This document shows, in pieces, positions 55,622 through 64,000 of a stretch of DNA of 64,000 bases; position 1 is the first letter of the stretch; the number at the start of each line of letters is the position of its first letter. The notes beneath the pieces are model-generated. The model searched no databases and was not told where the DNA came from. It saw only the letters and a list, made by a program, of their open reading frames with translations. The translations under genes were made by a program, and so were the position numbers. The DNA lies in contig CP114495.1 of NCBI GenBank assembly GCA_027186245.1, positions 9,292,501 to 9,356,500 on the forward strand. The letters are read 5' to 3'. Source of the DNA: Coriaria nepalensis (Eukaryota > Streptophyta > Magnoliopsida > Cucurbitales > Coriariaceae).

Positions 55622-55692
55622 TATCAGAGCCAGGCTTCGATCCTGGAACCTGTGGGTTACTGCCCCACTTGGCTTCCGCTGCGCACACTGAT
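55622..55692 (-). pseudogene. tRNA-iMet pseudogene with changed anticodon loop
   Basis: A 71-nt relic of the intact initiator tRNA gene at 58580-58651. One base is lost near the acceptor/D-arm border, and the acceptor stem has a mismatch at position 6. The anticodon loop reads GCAGTAA in place of CCCATAA, so the triplet would be AGT. The anticodon stem (GTGGG/CCCAC) and the T-arm with its B box remain. Confidence 0.85.
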
Positions 55693-55839
55693 TGTTGATG
55701 CTAGGTCCTCAACGTAGCTCCTTATGATGTTTTTTAAAACATCGTTACTGATTCATGCATTAGATTAGATTTTGATCGAAAAGAAGCAAAGCAGAAATCA
55801 ATTTTTAATCAGAGACGGAGAAGATCAGGGAGAGGAAGG

Positions 55840-56260
55840 ATGAGGAGGAGACCTGGAATTGGAGTGCTACAGACAGCTGCAGAAGCTAGGGTTCGTTTCC
55901 TTGATACTGTTTTTGAGATTTCCCCCAATTTTGAGCTCTTTTTTATTTCTCTCAATTTTTTTGAACCAATCATTTTTTATATATATGCAGGATTAGAGTA
56001 CCGCTTGCTGGGCGAAAATGTAGCGAAGATTAGAGCCGACATGATGAAGGAACAGCTCCCTTTCGTTCTCAATTAGAAGAATTTGCACGCAAACACAAGG
56101 TCCAAGTTTTGTTTTGTTTTTTTTTTTTTTAATTGTGAAACATTTATCGAAATAGAAAAAGAGTGGGCAAAATGGAGTCCTAGTTCGTCCAATGTCAAAA
56201 TCAATTTGGGAAATATTTTCGAAGTTGAAGTTTTTCTGTGTAAAATTAGCTCCATGTGGT
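55840..56260 (+). pseudogene. VPS22/SNF8 (ESCRT-II) 5' fragment, copy A
   Basis: Exon 1 encodes MRRRPGIGVLQTAAEAR, with donor AGG|GTTCGT. Exon 2, after TATGCAG, gives YRLLGENVAKIRADMMKEQL, then loses frame: PFVLN stop takes the place of the family's FRSQLEEFARKH, whose codons are still visible in another frame. Homology with copy B continues to about 56350 and then ends; the remaining exons are absent. VPS22 is the core ESCRT-II subunit for sorting ubiquitinated cargo. This fragment cannot encode it. Confidence 0.85.
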
Positions 56261-56633
56261 TTCACAACTAGGGTCCATTTGGATTATGATTTCAAACTGG
56301 AAATTGAGTAAAACTGTAGTTGACTATGATAAGGTGAAAACTAGAAGTGAAACTACATTTTATACTTTTAAAATTTAAAACTCAAGACTTAAAATAAAGA
56401 ACGATTAATGCCCAAGCTAAATACTTGGATACACAACAAACAAAATCCAACAACAGTCGCAATGCATTTAATGCCCTGATAGAAACCCGCATAAAACACT
56501 ACATCCCAAACTGCATGTTGCGACGATCGCTCTTCTCTTGCCCTCGCTGTCTCTATTTTGAAGCAGACCCGCCATTGTTGAAGCCTTGAAGAAGGCTTTA
56601 AGCCCAGATATCTGAGAATTGAGATAACATACC

Positions 56634-57720
56634 ATGGATAAAGAGGAAGAGGCGTCAGACCCCATTGTTGAAGTCCGGAAAGAGCTCATCCATTCACTTT
56701 CACCAACCGCAAAATACCACCCATCTCTCAAAACAGCCTATTTTCTTAAACCCATTGCAACCTCCGTTAATGAAACTACTTCTCTTCCATTTCTCCCACC
56801 AAAATTTCTCTCCTAAAGCTTTTCCCAGAAAAAAGTTATCTTCAATGGCTGGCGTTATCCTCTTCAAAATTGGAAAACTTGGGTTCATAAAATGGCCTCA
56901 AAGCATCAACCCATATGGAAAAAGTCAGGAATTTATGATTAAATCTTGAACTCAACCTATCAAATTAGAAGAGATAACGATCCTATTTATTGGGTTAGTG
57001 AAAGATGGTGTTCGAATACTAAAAGCTTCACTTTTTCATGGGGAGAGGTTAATATCACTTTAGAAGATGTAATGATTTGTGGGGGCTTTTCGGTTTTGGG
57101 CGATTCCATTTCGAAATCTCTATACAACAGAGAAATGGAAGACCCTAGAGAAATTAATCACAGACTGGAAGGAAATTGTTCAAACCGAAGCTCTAAAGGC
57201 ATGCTTTAGCTTCTGGCTTCAGAAATTTATAGATAGTGGGAGTTAGATTGAGCATGAAGCATTTCTCACCTTATGGCCCTCTTGGTATGTGTTTCACACT
57301 TCTACTGAAAAAGTAAGTGAAGAAGTCTTCCCCATTGCAATTCATTTAGCTAGAGGGGGTATAATTGCTCTAGCACTATCTGTACTTGCTAGCATATATA
57401 GGTATCTTGATTTGTTGAAGAAAGCTATGGCTTTTGATTCATACCAACCACGTCTTCTGCTTTGTTCTCCTTCTCAATCAGTACAAGACTTCAAGTATGG
57501 ATTTGGGAGAATATAAAGAGCATTAGGGCAGTTTTAGATTCCAGTGGAGAATTTTTTTAATGGCGTACATATGCAGAAAGTATGTACTCGGTCAATTCTG
57601 AAGTTTTATCAGGAAAGGTTTATCTTAATTCAAATGGGGATGAAGAGTTTCTCTCATTGCTACATGTTTGAGAGTTTCTAGGCTGGATGGGTTAGGCCAT
57701 ATAGAAGATTACTTCCCAAT
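56634..57720 (+). pseudogene. Plant mobile domain (PMD) gene, copy B, with stops and frameshifts
   Basis: From ATG 56634 the reading frame MDKEEEASDPIVEVRKELIHSL, SLKTAYFLKPIATSV, LPFLPPKFLS meets TAA at 56815-56817. It continues in the same frame as VIFNGWRYPLQNWKTWVHKMASKHQPIWKKSGIYD and another TAA (near 56941), then ILNSTYQIRRDNDPIYWVSERWCSNTKSFTFSWGEVNITLEDVMICGGFSVLGDSI. After a frame change it reads KWKTLEKLITDWKEI, ACFSFWLQKFIDSGS, HEAFLTLWPSWYVF, EEVFPIAIHLARGG, LASIYRYLDLLKKAMAFDSYQPRLLL. This is the complete plant mobile domain order, with at least two stops and two shifts. Unlike copy A it keeps the N-terminal half. At about 57720 the sequence jumps to what is position 54785 in copy A. 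Confidence 0.82.
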
Positions 57721-59320
57721 GCAGACTCACGAAATGATTTTCCGAACTATTTCCGACTCTGACTCCTGATGGAAATCGAACCGAAATGGAATGAGAATCA
57801 AAAGATCATCAGTTTTCAAAAGAAGTGTAAACATACATGCCACAAGAAGTGTAAACATACAGTTTTCAAAAGATCAGGGAAAGAACAAAAAAGAAACATC
57901 CACATCCCTCAGAATGAATCTATTCATCAATGAAGATCATCAGTCCACTACTTTTTATAACTTTTTGCAAACTACTGATCATAGTGATGCAAAGAATTCA
58001 ATTCCATATGCTATATATTTCATGAAAAATGCTGTTTAGAAAAGATAGTAGAAATTTGGTATGAAGCAAAATGCATCATCATCATCCTTCAGAAATCCAG
58101 TTCTCATCAGCAAGAAAGAATCAGTCCATTACTTTTATTTTTTGTCTTAAATATCAGAATCATAGGGATGCAATCTAAAAATCAAAAACTTTTTTCAAGT
58201 AAAAATTATTAAGTTTTAAGAGAAATTTGATTTGACCCAAAATATACACCAAGGAAAAAGAGAGGATTTTTGAAAGAAAGCAGCGTACAAGAAGAAGACT
58301 ACTTCATTCTGCTGAAGCTGAAGAGTTGATCTGGGGGGAAGCAAATTGCAGAAATTAGGGTTGTGGTTAGGCTGGTTGGGATGGAAATAAATAGAACATA
58401 TTGAATTCAAGCCCAGATTTGGCACATTTCCTTGGGCCGAGAGTTAGAGTAGGCCAGTTTAACCCATATCCCATTCTGCCATTGAGAGTTTGAGCCCAAC
58501 AAATCAGCCCAGAAAAAAAAAAAAGTAAACAAAAAAAATAGAAGGAGAAGAAGGACTGGGCACAGCCCTTCTTCCCCTTTATCAGAGCCAGGTTTCGATC
58601 CTGGGACCTGTGGGTTATGGGCCCACCACGCTTCCGCTGCGCCACTCTGATTGTTGATAATAGGTTCTCAAGCCAGCTACTTATCCTGTATTTTACATGT
58701 AAAATCGTTATTTATGCATAAGATTAGATTTTGATCGAAAATAAGCAAAGCAAAAATCAAATTTTGTTCAGAGACGGAGAAGATCAAGGAGATGAAGGAT
58801 GAGGAGGAGACCTGGAATTGGAGGATTACAGACAGCTGCAGCAGCTAGGGTTCGTTTCCTTATTACATTTTTTAGATTTCCCCCAATTTTGAGCGCTCTT
58901 TTTATTTCTCTCAATTTTTTTGAACCAATCATTTTTTATTTTTTTTATTTGCAGGATCAGTACCGCTTGCTGAGCGAAAATGTAGCGAAGATTAGAGCCA
59001 ACGTGATGAAGGAACAGCTCCTTTTCGCTCTCAGTTAGAAGAATTTGCTCGCAAACACAAGGTCCAAGTTTTTTTTTTAATTGTGAAACATTTATCGAAA
59101 TCGAAAAAGAGTGGGCAAAATGGAGTCTTAGTTCGCCCAATGTCAAAATCAATTTGGGAAATATTTTTCGAAGTTGAAGTTTTTCTGTGTAAAATTAGCT
59201 CCATGTGGTTTCACAACTAGGGTCCATTTGGATTATGATTTCAAACTGGAAATTGGGTAAAACTGAAGTCTGGACATACTGTAAACTGTAGTTGACTATG
59301 AAAAGGTGAAATTGATAACA
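57305..59320. repeat. Duplicated block, copy B (partner: 53571-56350)
   Basis: Aligns with copy A in two segments (see that entry) and has a junction at about 57717-57727, where 720 bp of copy A are absent. Beyond 59320, copy B continues into the remaining VPS22 exons, while copy A passes into unrelated DNA upstream of the PMD gene. Confidence 0.85.
58580..58651 (-). tRNA. Initiator tRNA-Met (anticodon CAT)
   Basis: 72 nt with a perfect acceptor stem (ATCAGAG/CTCTGAT), the D-arm GGCGCAGCGGAAGC, anticodon stem GTGGG/CCCAC with loop CCCATAA, and the T-arm CCAGGATCGAAACCTGG. The A at the start of the T-loop and the AT start are initiator hallmarks in plants. A T(8) run about 45 bases downstream on the minus strand may end transcription; no closer T4 was seen. 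Its decayed twin is at 55622-55692. Confidence 0.95.
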
Positions 59321-60598
59321 ATTTTTAAGTATTCTGATTGGTTAAAATCATTTTGGTGCAGAAAGATATTAGCAAGAACCGGGCATTCAGATCACAATTC
59401 CATGTGTGCGCAAAAGTTGGAGTAGATCCCTTAGCTTCAAACAAGGGTTTTTGGGCAGAGCTTTTAGGGATTGGTGACTTTAACTATGAGCTCGGTACTA
59501 TCCTAGTCTTTGACATTAATTAGGGATTGTGATTTATCGTAGATTTCTTATTGCATTCATGCAGCACTAATATCAAACAAGACGGCGGATCCCATGTAGT
59601 AGGTCCCTGTTCAGCTTGCTCAAGGTTGTTGGTTTACTCCAGTAACTCCTAGGCATCAGATACATGAATCTGAGAGGAGATGGTGGGTCCCATTCTGTAG
59701 GTATCCCACAAATTTGGGTCCCACTTCATGACTCTCATATCGGTATTCAGTGGTATAGATATGTAGGAGATGCTTACTCAAGGCTGAACAGGGTTTTGAT
59801 TAAACCGGGATTTGTAATGATTTGAAAATGATATTCGAACAAATTTTTTTGAGGTGGGTTAATATTCTTAATGACTAATATGATGCTGACTTTGGAGACC
59901 TACGTTTTGCTCTAGACGGGAGTACAAATTGTTGAGATTTTCTTGGCGAGACGGCCCCACAATGGAGGTCTAATCAACCTGTCGGATCTTTGTAGTCTTC
60001 TTCGTCAGAAACAAAAAAGTGACTGGGAATCCGTTCCTGAAGATGATTGCGTACGAGCTATAAGCAAGTTCAAGGTATTATTCTTATTATAAGCAAGCTT
60101 AATGCATATAATTACCTACAACTTTTCTTCACCGGGTTTCAGGTTTCGGGTTTCGAGTTTTGGTTTTACTATCAGGTATTGGGAAGTGGTTTGAGGTGAT
60201 CTCTGTTGGGAAGAAAAAGTTGTTCGGTCCGTCCCTACCGAGTTAAATAAAGACCATAATGAGATTCTAGAGCTTGCTCAGGTTAGAACAAATTATGGCA
60301 ATGGTATTATGGATATTGATCATTTGTACTATCGGTTTTCTTCAGTTTCAAGGCTTTGTGTAACCTGGCCTAGCTATTGATGCTCTTGATATTTTACTTG
60401 ATGTAAAAGTTATTTTTGCCATGATTGGGTTTTTCTCTACTCCCTGCAATCGCAGTAGTCACGTATGAGTAAGCTTATTAATTATATTAATTTACAGGAA
60501 GGGATTGCTATGATCGATGATGGCCATATAGACGGTAAATGCCACTATTGGTTTCCGTGTGTATTCCCCATTTCTTCTTCTATCGGAAATGATACTTA
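58799..60598 (+). pseudogene. VPS22/SNF8 (ESCRT-II) pseudogene, copy B, nearly full length
   Basis: Exons still recognisable: MRRRPGIGGLQTAAAAR, DQYRLLSENVAKIRANVMKEQL, FRSQLEEFARKHK in a shifted frame, [116 protein letters not shown], and the last exon EGIAMIDDGHIDGKCHYWFPCVF ending at about 60598. Defects: a loss of about 4 bp after MKEQL, lost single bases in SGF and KKLV (about 60196 and 60221), and deletion of most of the VTVEEV..SWTSG part. Splice borders remain, so it is a decayed genomic copy. The parent gene is not in the window. Confidence 0.88.
59605..59793. mobile_element. Possible small inverted-repeat element in a VPS22 intron
   Basis: CCCTGTTCAGC at 59605 is matched by its exact complement GCTGAACAGGG at 59783-59793, giving a 189-bp unit with 11-bp terminal inverted repeats. 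GTGGGTCCCA and TGGGTCCCAC lie inside. No target duplication is evident, so it could be a degenerate MITE or chance. Confidence 0.3.
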
Positions 60599-60906
60599 AT
60601 GGGAATGTTTTTCTTAGACACTAGAAAATTGCATGTGAAATTTGTTGTATAAGAAGATTCAAATCAGATGAAGAAGATGAAAGATTCCTTAATCTGCTTT
60701 CTTGTATCTTGCTGTTTGTAATAGCAATTCATGCAAACTGCTGTTTACATGAAAAGAGAAAAATATGCTTCTTGTTTGTAATGCCGGTTCTATATCAAAG
60801 TACAAGATAACTCCATAAAACAATCAGTTATAACATCTACAACCAAACCATATACACAGACAAACATCTATGTATATGTGTATCAGTGTATGTGTGTTAA
60901 TGATTT

Positions 60907-61776
60907 CTATTGTTCACTCTCTTCTGTCCATTCAGAGCTAGGTTCACTCCAAGACCTTGGTCTCACACCCAATTTGAAGAACAAAACCATCTCCAATGCC
61001 TCAAAAACCTTGTATTTATTATTATACAGCCGTTTGCGACCAAGACACGAGCACGCCAGCATCCTGCATTGCCACCAAAAGAGGTGCCAGGTGGCTCTTC
61101 GTGCCGTGTGCCCAAGCGTGAAACTGTTGGCTAAACATAATACAACCCATGCACGTGAAAACAAACCCATGTAGAACCGGGTTGTCAGAAGTTAGGAGCT
61201 CGATGGGAAGGACTGTGAAGATCACAGCGTGGGACAAGGCGTGTAAGTTGTTGGCAAACTGGCGCTTGGTGATGGTCCAAGGCCACTTATGGTGCCCTTG
61301 AAATGCATCAGTTTGAGCACCAAGGATTGGAGTTGAAGCATCACCATAATTATTGATTCCCCAGTGGTAAATCCCGGACCCTAGGTCAGCTAGTATCTAG
61401 CCAATGAAGGCTGTAAAGTGGGTTGGAGACATATATGTGAACTAGTTGCACCTATAATCGATTTGGCAAGAGAAATGGCAATAGTGGTGCACCCACCTGC
61501 GACCCAAGCTCGGTGAGTCCATGTTGATTATAAACTCGGGTCATTGAGTATGGAGTAACCAGAGGTAGAGGTTGGTGGAGATACAAGCACCAGCGGTGGT
61601 GGTTTGAGAATTAGTTTTTGATTGGCAGGTTTCGATTTCGTAGTGGAATTAGCGGTGGAGGTGGCAGCGGCAGTAATGGAGGAGAATCGGACATTTGTAT
61701 AAGGGACCAGAGATTGGTATACATGAATATGGTAATGGAGTTGTAGAGAGAACTTGTTTTGGGCCAAGATAGACAT
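60907..61776 (-). pseudogene. FAD4-like plastid fatty acid desaturase pseudogene
   Basis: Start MSILAQNKFSLQL at 61776, with a Ser/Thr-rich transit-like region. A stop follows at LNDPSL (about 61526). Then THRAWVAGGCTTIAISLAKSIIG, a frame change, and ADLGSGIYHWGINNYGD, PILGAQTDAFQGHHKWPWTITKRQFANN, IFTVLPIELL, MFSQQFHAWAHGTKSHLAPLLVAMQDAGVLVS. The sequence then skips the conserved second His box (QHAxHH) and YNNNYC, passes stops, and ends KVFEALEMVLFFKLGVRPRSWSEPSSEW. FAD4 makes the trans-16:1 fatty acid of plastid phosphatidylglycerol. The lost His ligands plus stops make this copy inactive. No introns are seen, which is normal for FAD4, so retroposition cannot be judged. Confidence 0.88.
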
Positions 61777-62675
61777 TTGAGGTGGTAGCTAAGAGAAATC
61801 AAACATAAGCTTACTAGCAAGCAATGTAGTATATACATATATTTAAGGAGAAAAATCTGGTATGTTAGTAAGAAAGCAAATAGATGAGAGAAATAATGGT
61901 TGCAAGCAAAAGTGAAAGATTTGATGGACTAGAAACTAGAAAGAGAGGATGGGTGGGGATAAAAGTGTATGAGGGGTGGGCGTAGAAGGTGTGGGGTTAT
62001 ACAAGTCTCATAAAAGAAAATGGGGCTTGGATTGTTACCAATAGTATTTGTGCCATTGAATCGTTCCAATTCTAGATGCTTCAAAGGATAGGGAAACTTT
62101 ATGAACCCTAAAGTAGACATTTCTCATAATAAATCTCTAAAATTTTTATAATTATAATTAATATCTTGTTATAATAATTAATTATAATAAAATTTAAAAT
62201 TATATCATTTTCCAATATTTTATTTTTTCATTCTGTTATTTTTTTTTATTTTTTATATTTATAATTTTAAAATTTCTTTATCTAATTTTTTTTTTAATTT
62301 TTAATCTCAACTTATATTTAGACAGTATTTTAAGATGCATCAATTTTACCTTAAACACGGTTCAATGGATCGGTTCTTTTTTTTTTTTTTTCCTTTCTAA
62401 TTATGACCCAAGAGATTTGAGTCCGATTGGCCTATTATGAAGACCGACCCGTCCCGGCCCATATTTGGAAGAGGAGAAATCAAATACGGAATTAATGTAG
62501 TAGAATCCAAAATCAATGAAGAAGGGGAAGTTGCTTAAGGCCCTGTTTGGCAATCGTTTATTCCCAAAAAGATTCTGGATATATCATGATATTCTCGACT
62601 GCGAGGGAGTGACAGAGAAGAGAAAGACCGTCTGCTGAAGTCTCTGTCTCTCTAAGCTTCCTCTTCTGTGCAACC
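61777..62675. other. Intergenic DNA with a T/A-rich block
   Basis: AT-rich between about 62130 and 62400 with long T runs. The last 120 bp before 62676 are GA/CT-rich and are the probable leader of the next gene. No other gene supported. Confidence 0.4.
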
Positions 62676-64000
62676 ATGGCTTCCTCTCCTTCCTCTTTGC
62701 TCGGCTTCACCATACTGATATGCATCACCTTCTTCATTTCTCTCTTTGCACAACAACCCCAAGCAGCCGTGAAATTACCATTTCACCCTCGCGATCTTCT
62801 CCCTCTCTTGCCGAGACAGGTTTCGTGGCCCATCCTCAACTCTCTGAACAGCGCGGTCGATCTTCTCCCGACTTTCGTCGGAGCTGCATCGTCGTCTTCA
62901 AACAATACTTTGGAGTGGAAGGGTTCTTGCTTCTATAAGAGTACTGCGTGGATGGAATTTCATAACAAGTCTGGTTCTGAATTTGGTGGTGGTACTTTGC
63001 ATATCAAGGTCGGGGGTGAGCTAAGCTAGTTTTTTTCCTTGATTTTTTTTTCTTAATTTTTTTTTATTGTTGTTTTTGGTTAATGTTTGTAAAAATTTGA
63101 AGGTTTGGGTATCTGAATTTAAGGAAATTTAGGGGTTTTTTTTGGGAATTTGTAGCTGAATCTGAGTATTTGGGAGTTTATTGCTGTTAGGAATTTTAAG
63201 TTCTGGTGTTTCTATTTTGAGGGGATTTTAACCTTTAGGACTCAATTGAGAAATAAATAAGTATTTTTGGTAAGATGAACTTTGATTTGGGAATGGCTGA
63301 TTTTGTTATATGAGGTTTGTTTGAGCACTTTTATCAAACTCAAACTCAGAACTCGATTTTGGCATACACATTATTAGCAGATTAACCTTATCTGTTCAAG
63401 TATTATTATTTTTCTAGGCCTTTACTGGATCCCTTATCATGATAATAGATTTGATTACTGGCTTTAAGTTAATAATGACTCCAAGTATTTCTTCTTTTTT
63501 CGCATTATCCAGGTTAGCAATGCTCATAGTTGGACATGTATGGACCTTTATCTCTTTGCAACCCCTTACCGGGTGACTTGGGACTACTATTTCATCTCGA
63601 GAGAGCACACATTTGAATTCAAAGAGTGGGAAGGGAAAGAAGAATTCGAATATGTAAGTTGCCCACTCAAATCCACCAAGATTAGTTTCCTTATTTTCTT
63701 TTTTAAAGACATGATGAACTTAGTTTTTTTCTCTTAAAATCAGGTGAAAAACAAGGGGATATCTATTTTTCTCATGCAAGCTGGGTTTTTAGGGACCCTT
63801 GAAGCACTATGGGATGTCTTCCCTTTATTTACAAATACGGGTTGGGGTGAGAACTCAAATATTGGATTTCTCAAGAAGCATATGGGTGCTTCTTTTGAGA
63901 AAAGGCCTCAACCTTGGGTAACAAATATCAGCGTGGATGATATTCACTCTGGAGATTTTCTTGCTATATCGAAAATCAGAGGGAGGTGGGGTGGTTTTGA
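62676..64000 (+). CDS. Conserved plant protein with signal peptide, 5' part (runs off the right edge)
   Basis: Three exons are seen: 62676-63008, 63513-63653 and 63744 onward, open to the window end. The first about 30 residues (MASSPSSLLGFTILICITFF, then SLFAQQPQA) are a clear signal peptide. Then AAVKLPFHPRDLLPLLPRQVSWPILNSLNSAVDLLPTFVG, TLEWKGSCFYKSTAWMEFHN, VSNAHSWTCMDLYLFATPYRVTWDYYFISREHTFEFKEWEG, ISIFLMQAGFLGTLEALWDVFPLF and DIHSGDFLAISKIRGRWGGF. I recognise this as a widely conserved, uncharacterised land-plant protein, not as a named enzyme. The product should enter the secretory pathway. The phase is kept at both introns and no lesion is visible. The C-terminal part lies outside the window. 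Confidence 0.85.

Larger units (their letters stand above)
53571..56350. repeat. Duplicated block, copy A (partner: 57305-59320)
   Basis: 53571-54068 aligns with 57305-57717, and 54785-56350 aligns with 57727-59320. The offset between copies is about 3.73 kb for the first part and 2.96 kb for the second, because about 720 bp (54069-54785) are absent from copy B. The block carries PMD, tRNA-iMet and VPS22 5' sequence in the same order in both copies. Confidence 0.85.

Overview
The window is nuclear DNA of a flowering plant, almost certainly a eudicot. Genes have many short GT-AG introns, intergenic DNA is AT-rich with long A/T runs, and the recognisable proteins are plant-specific: CC-type NLRs, PDIL5-4, VUP, HD-ZIP IV, DAWDLE, a plastid glucose-6-phosphate translocator, an organellar PolI, a PBL kinase, VPS22 and FAD4. 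I cannot name the species. All exon limits were read by eye from splice signals and family resemblance.

Layout. 1-10.7 kb: a tandem cluster of three At4g27190/At4g27220-like NLR genes on the minus strand, with a dead PDIL5-4 copy between NLR2 and NLR3. 11.4-15.5 kb: the intact PDIL5-4 gene. 16.1 kb: tRNA-Gly(CCC). 16.8-17.4 kb: a VUP-family gene. 17.6-23.6 kb: gene-poor DNA with short repeats. 23.6-25.9 kb: an HD-ZIP IV pseudogene. 26.1-31.4 kb: a divergent pair, a NEPRO-domain gene and DAWDLE. 32.1-33.6 kb: a Ty1/copia fragment. 36.2-38.8 kb: GPT. 40.4-41.3 kb: a convergent pair of small related proteins. 42.3-48.2 kb: organellar DNA polymerase I. 49.1-51.4 kb: a PBL-type receptor-like cytoplasmic kinase. 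52.3-61.8 kb: a graveyard of APX, LINE RNase H, plant-mobile-domain, VPS22 and FAD4 pseudogenes, partly arranged as a tandem duplication that carries an initiator tRNA-Met gene and its decayed copy. 62.7-64 kb: the start of a conserved secreted-type protein gene.

The most striking region is the NLR cluster. Each copy is damaged in a different place. NLR1 lost most of its NB-ARC and LRR in frame and then amplified a 62-codon LRR unit. NLR2 lost the middle of its LRR and shifted frame. NLR3 keeps a full LRR but has a 53-bp deletion that removes exactly the P-loop. Other points of note are the 47-aa/168-aa paralogous convergent pair, the anticodon-changed tRNA-iMet relic, and two VPS22 copies that share one ancestral frameshift.
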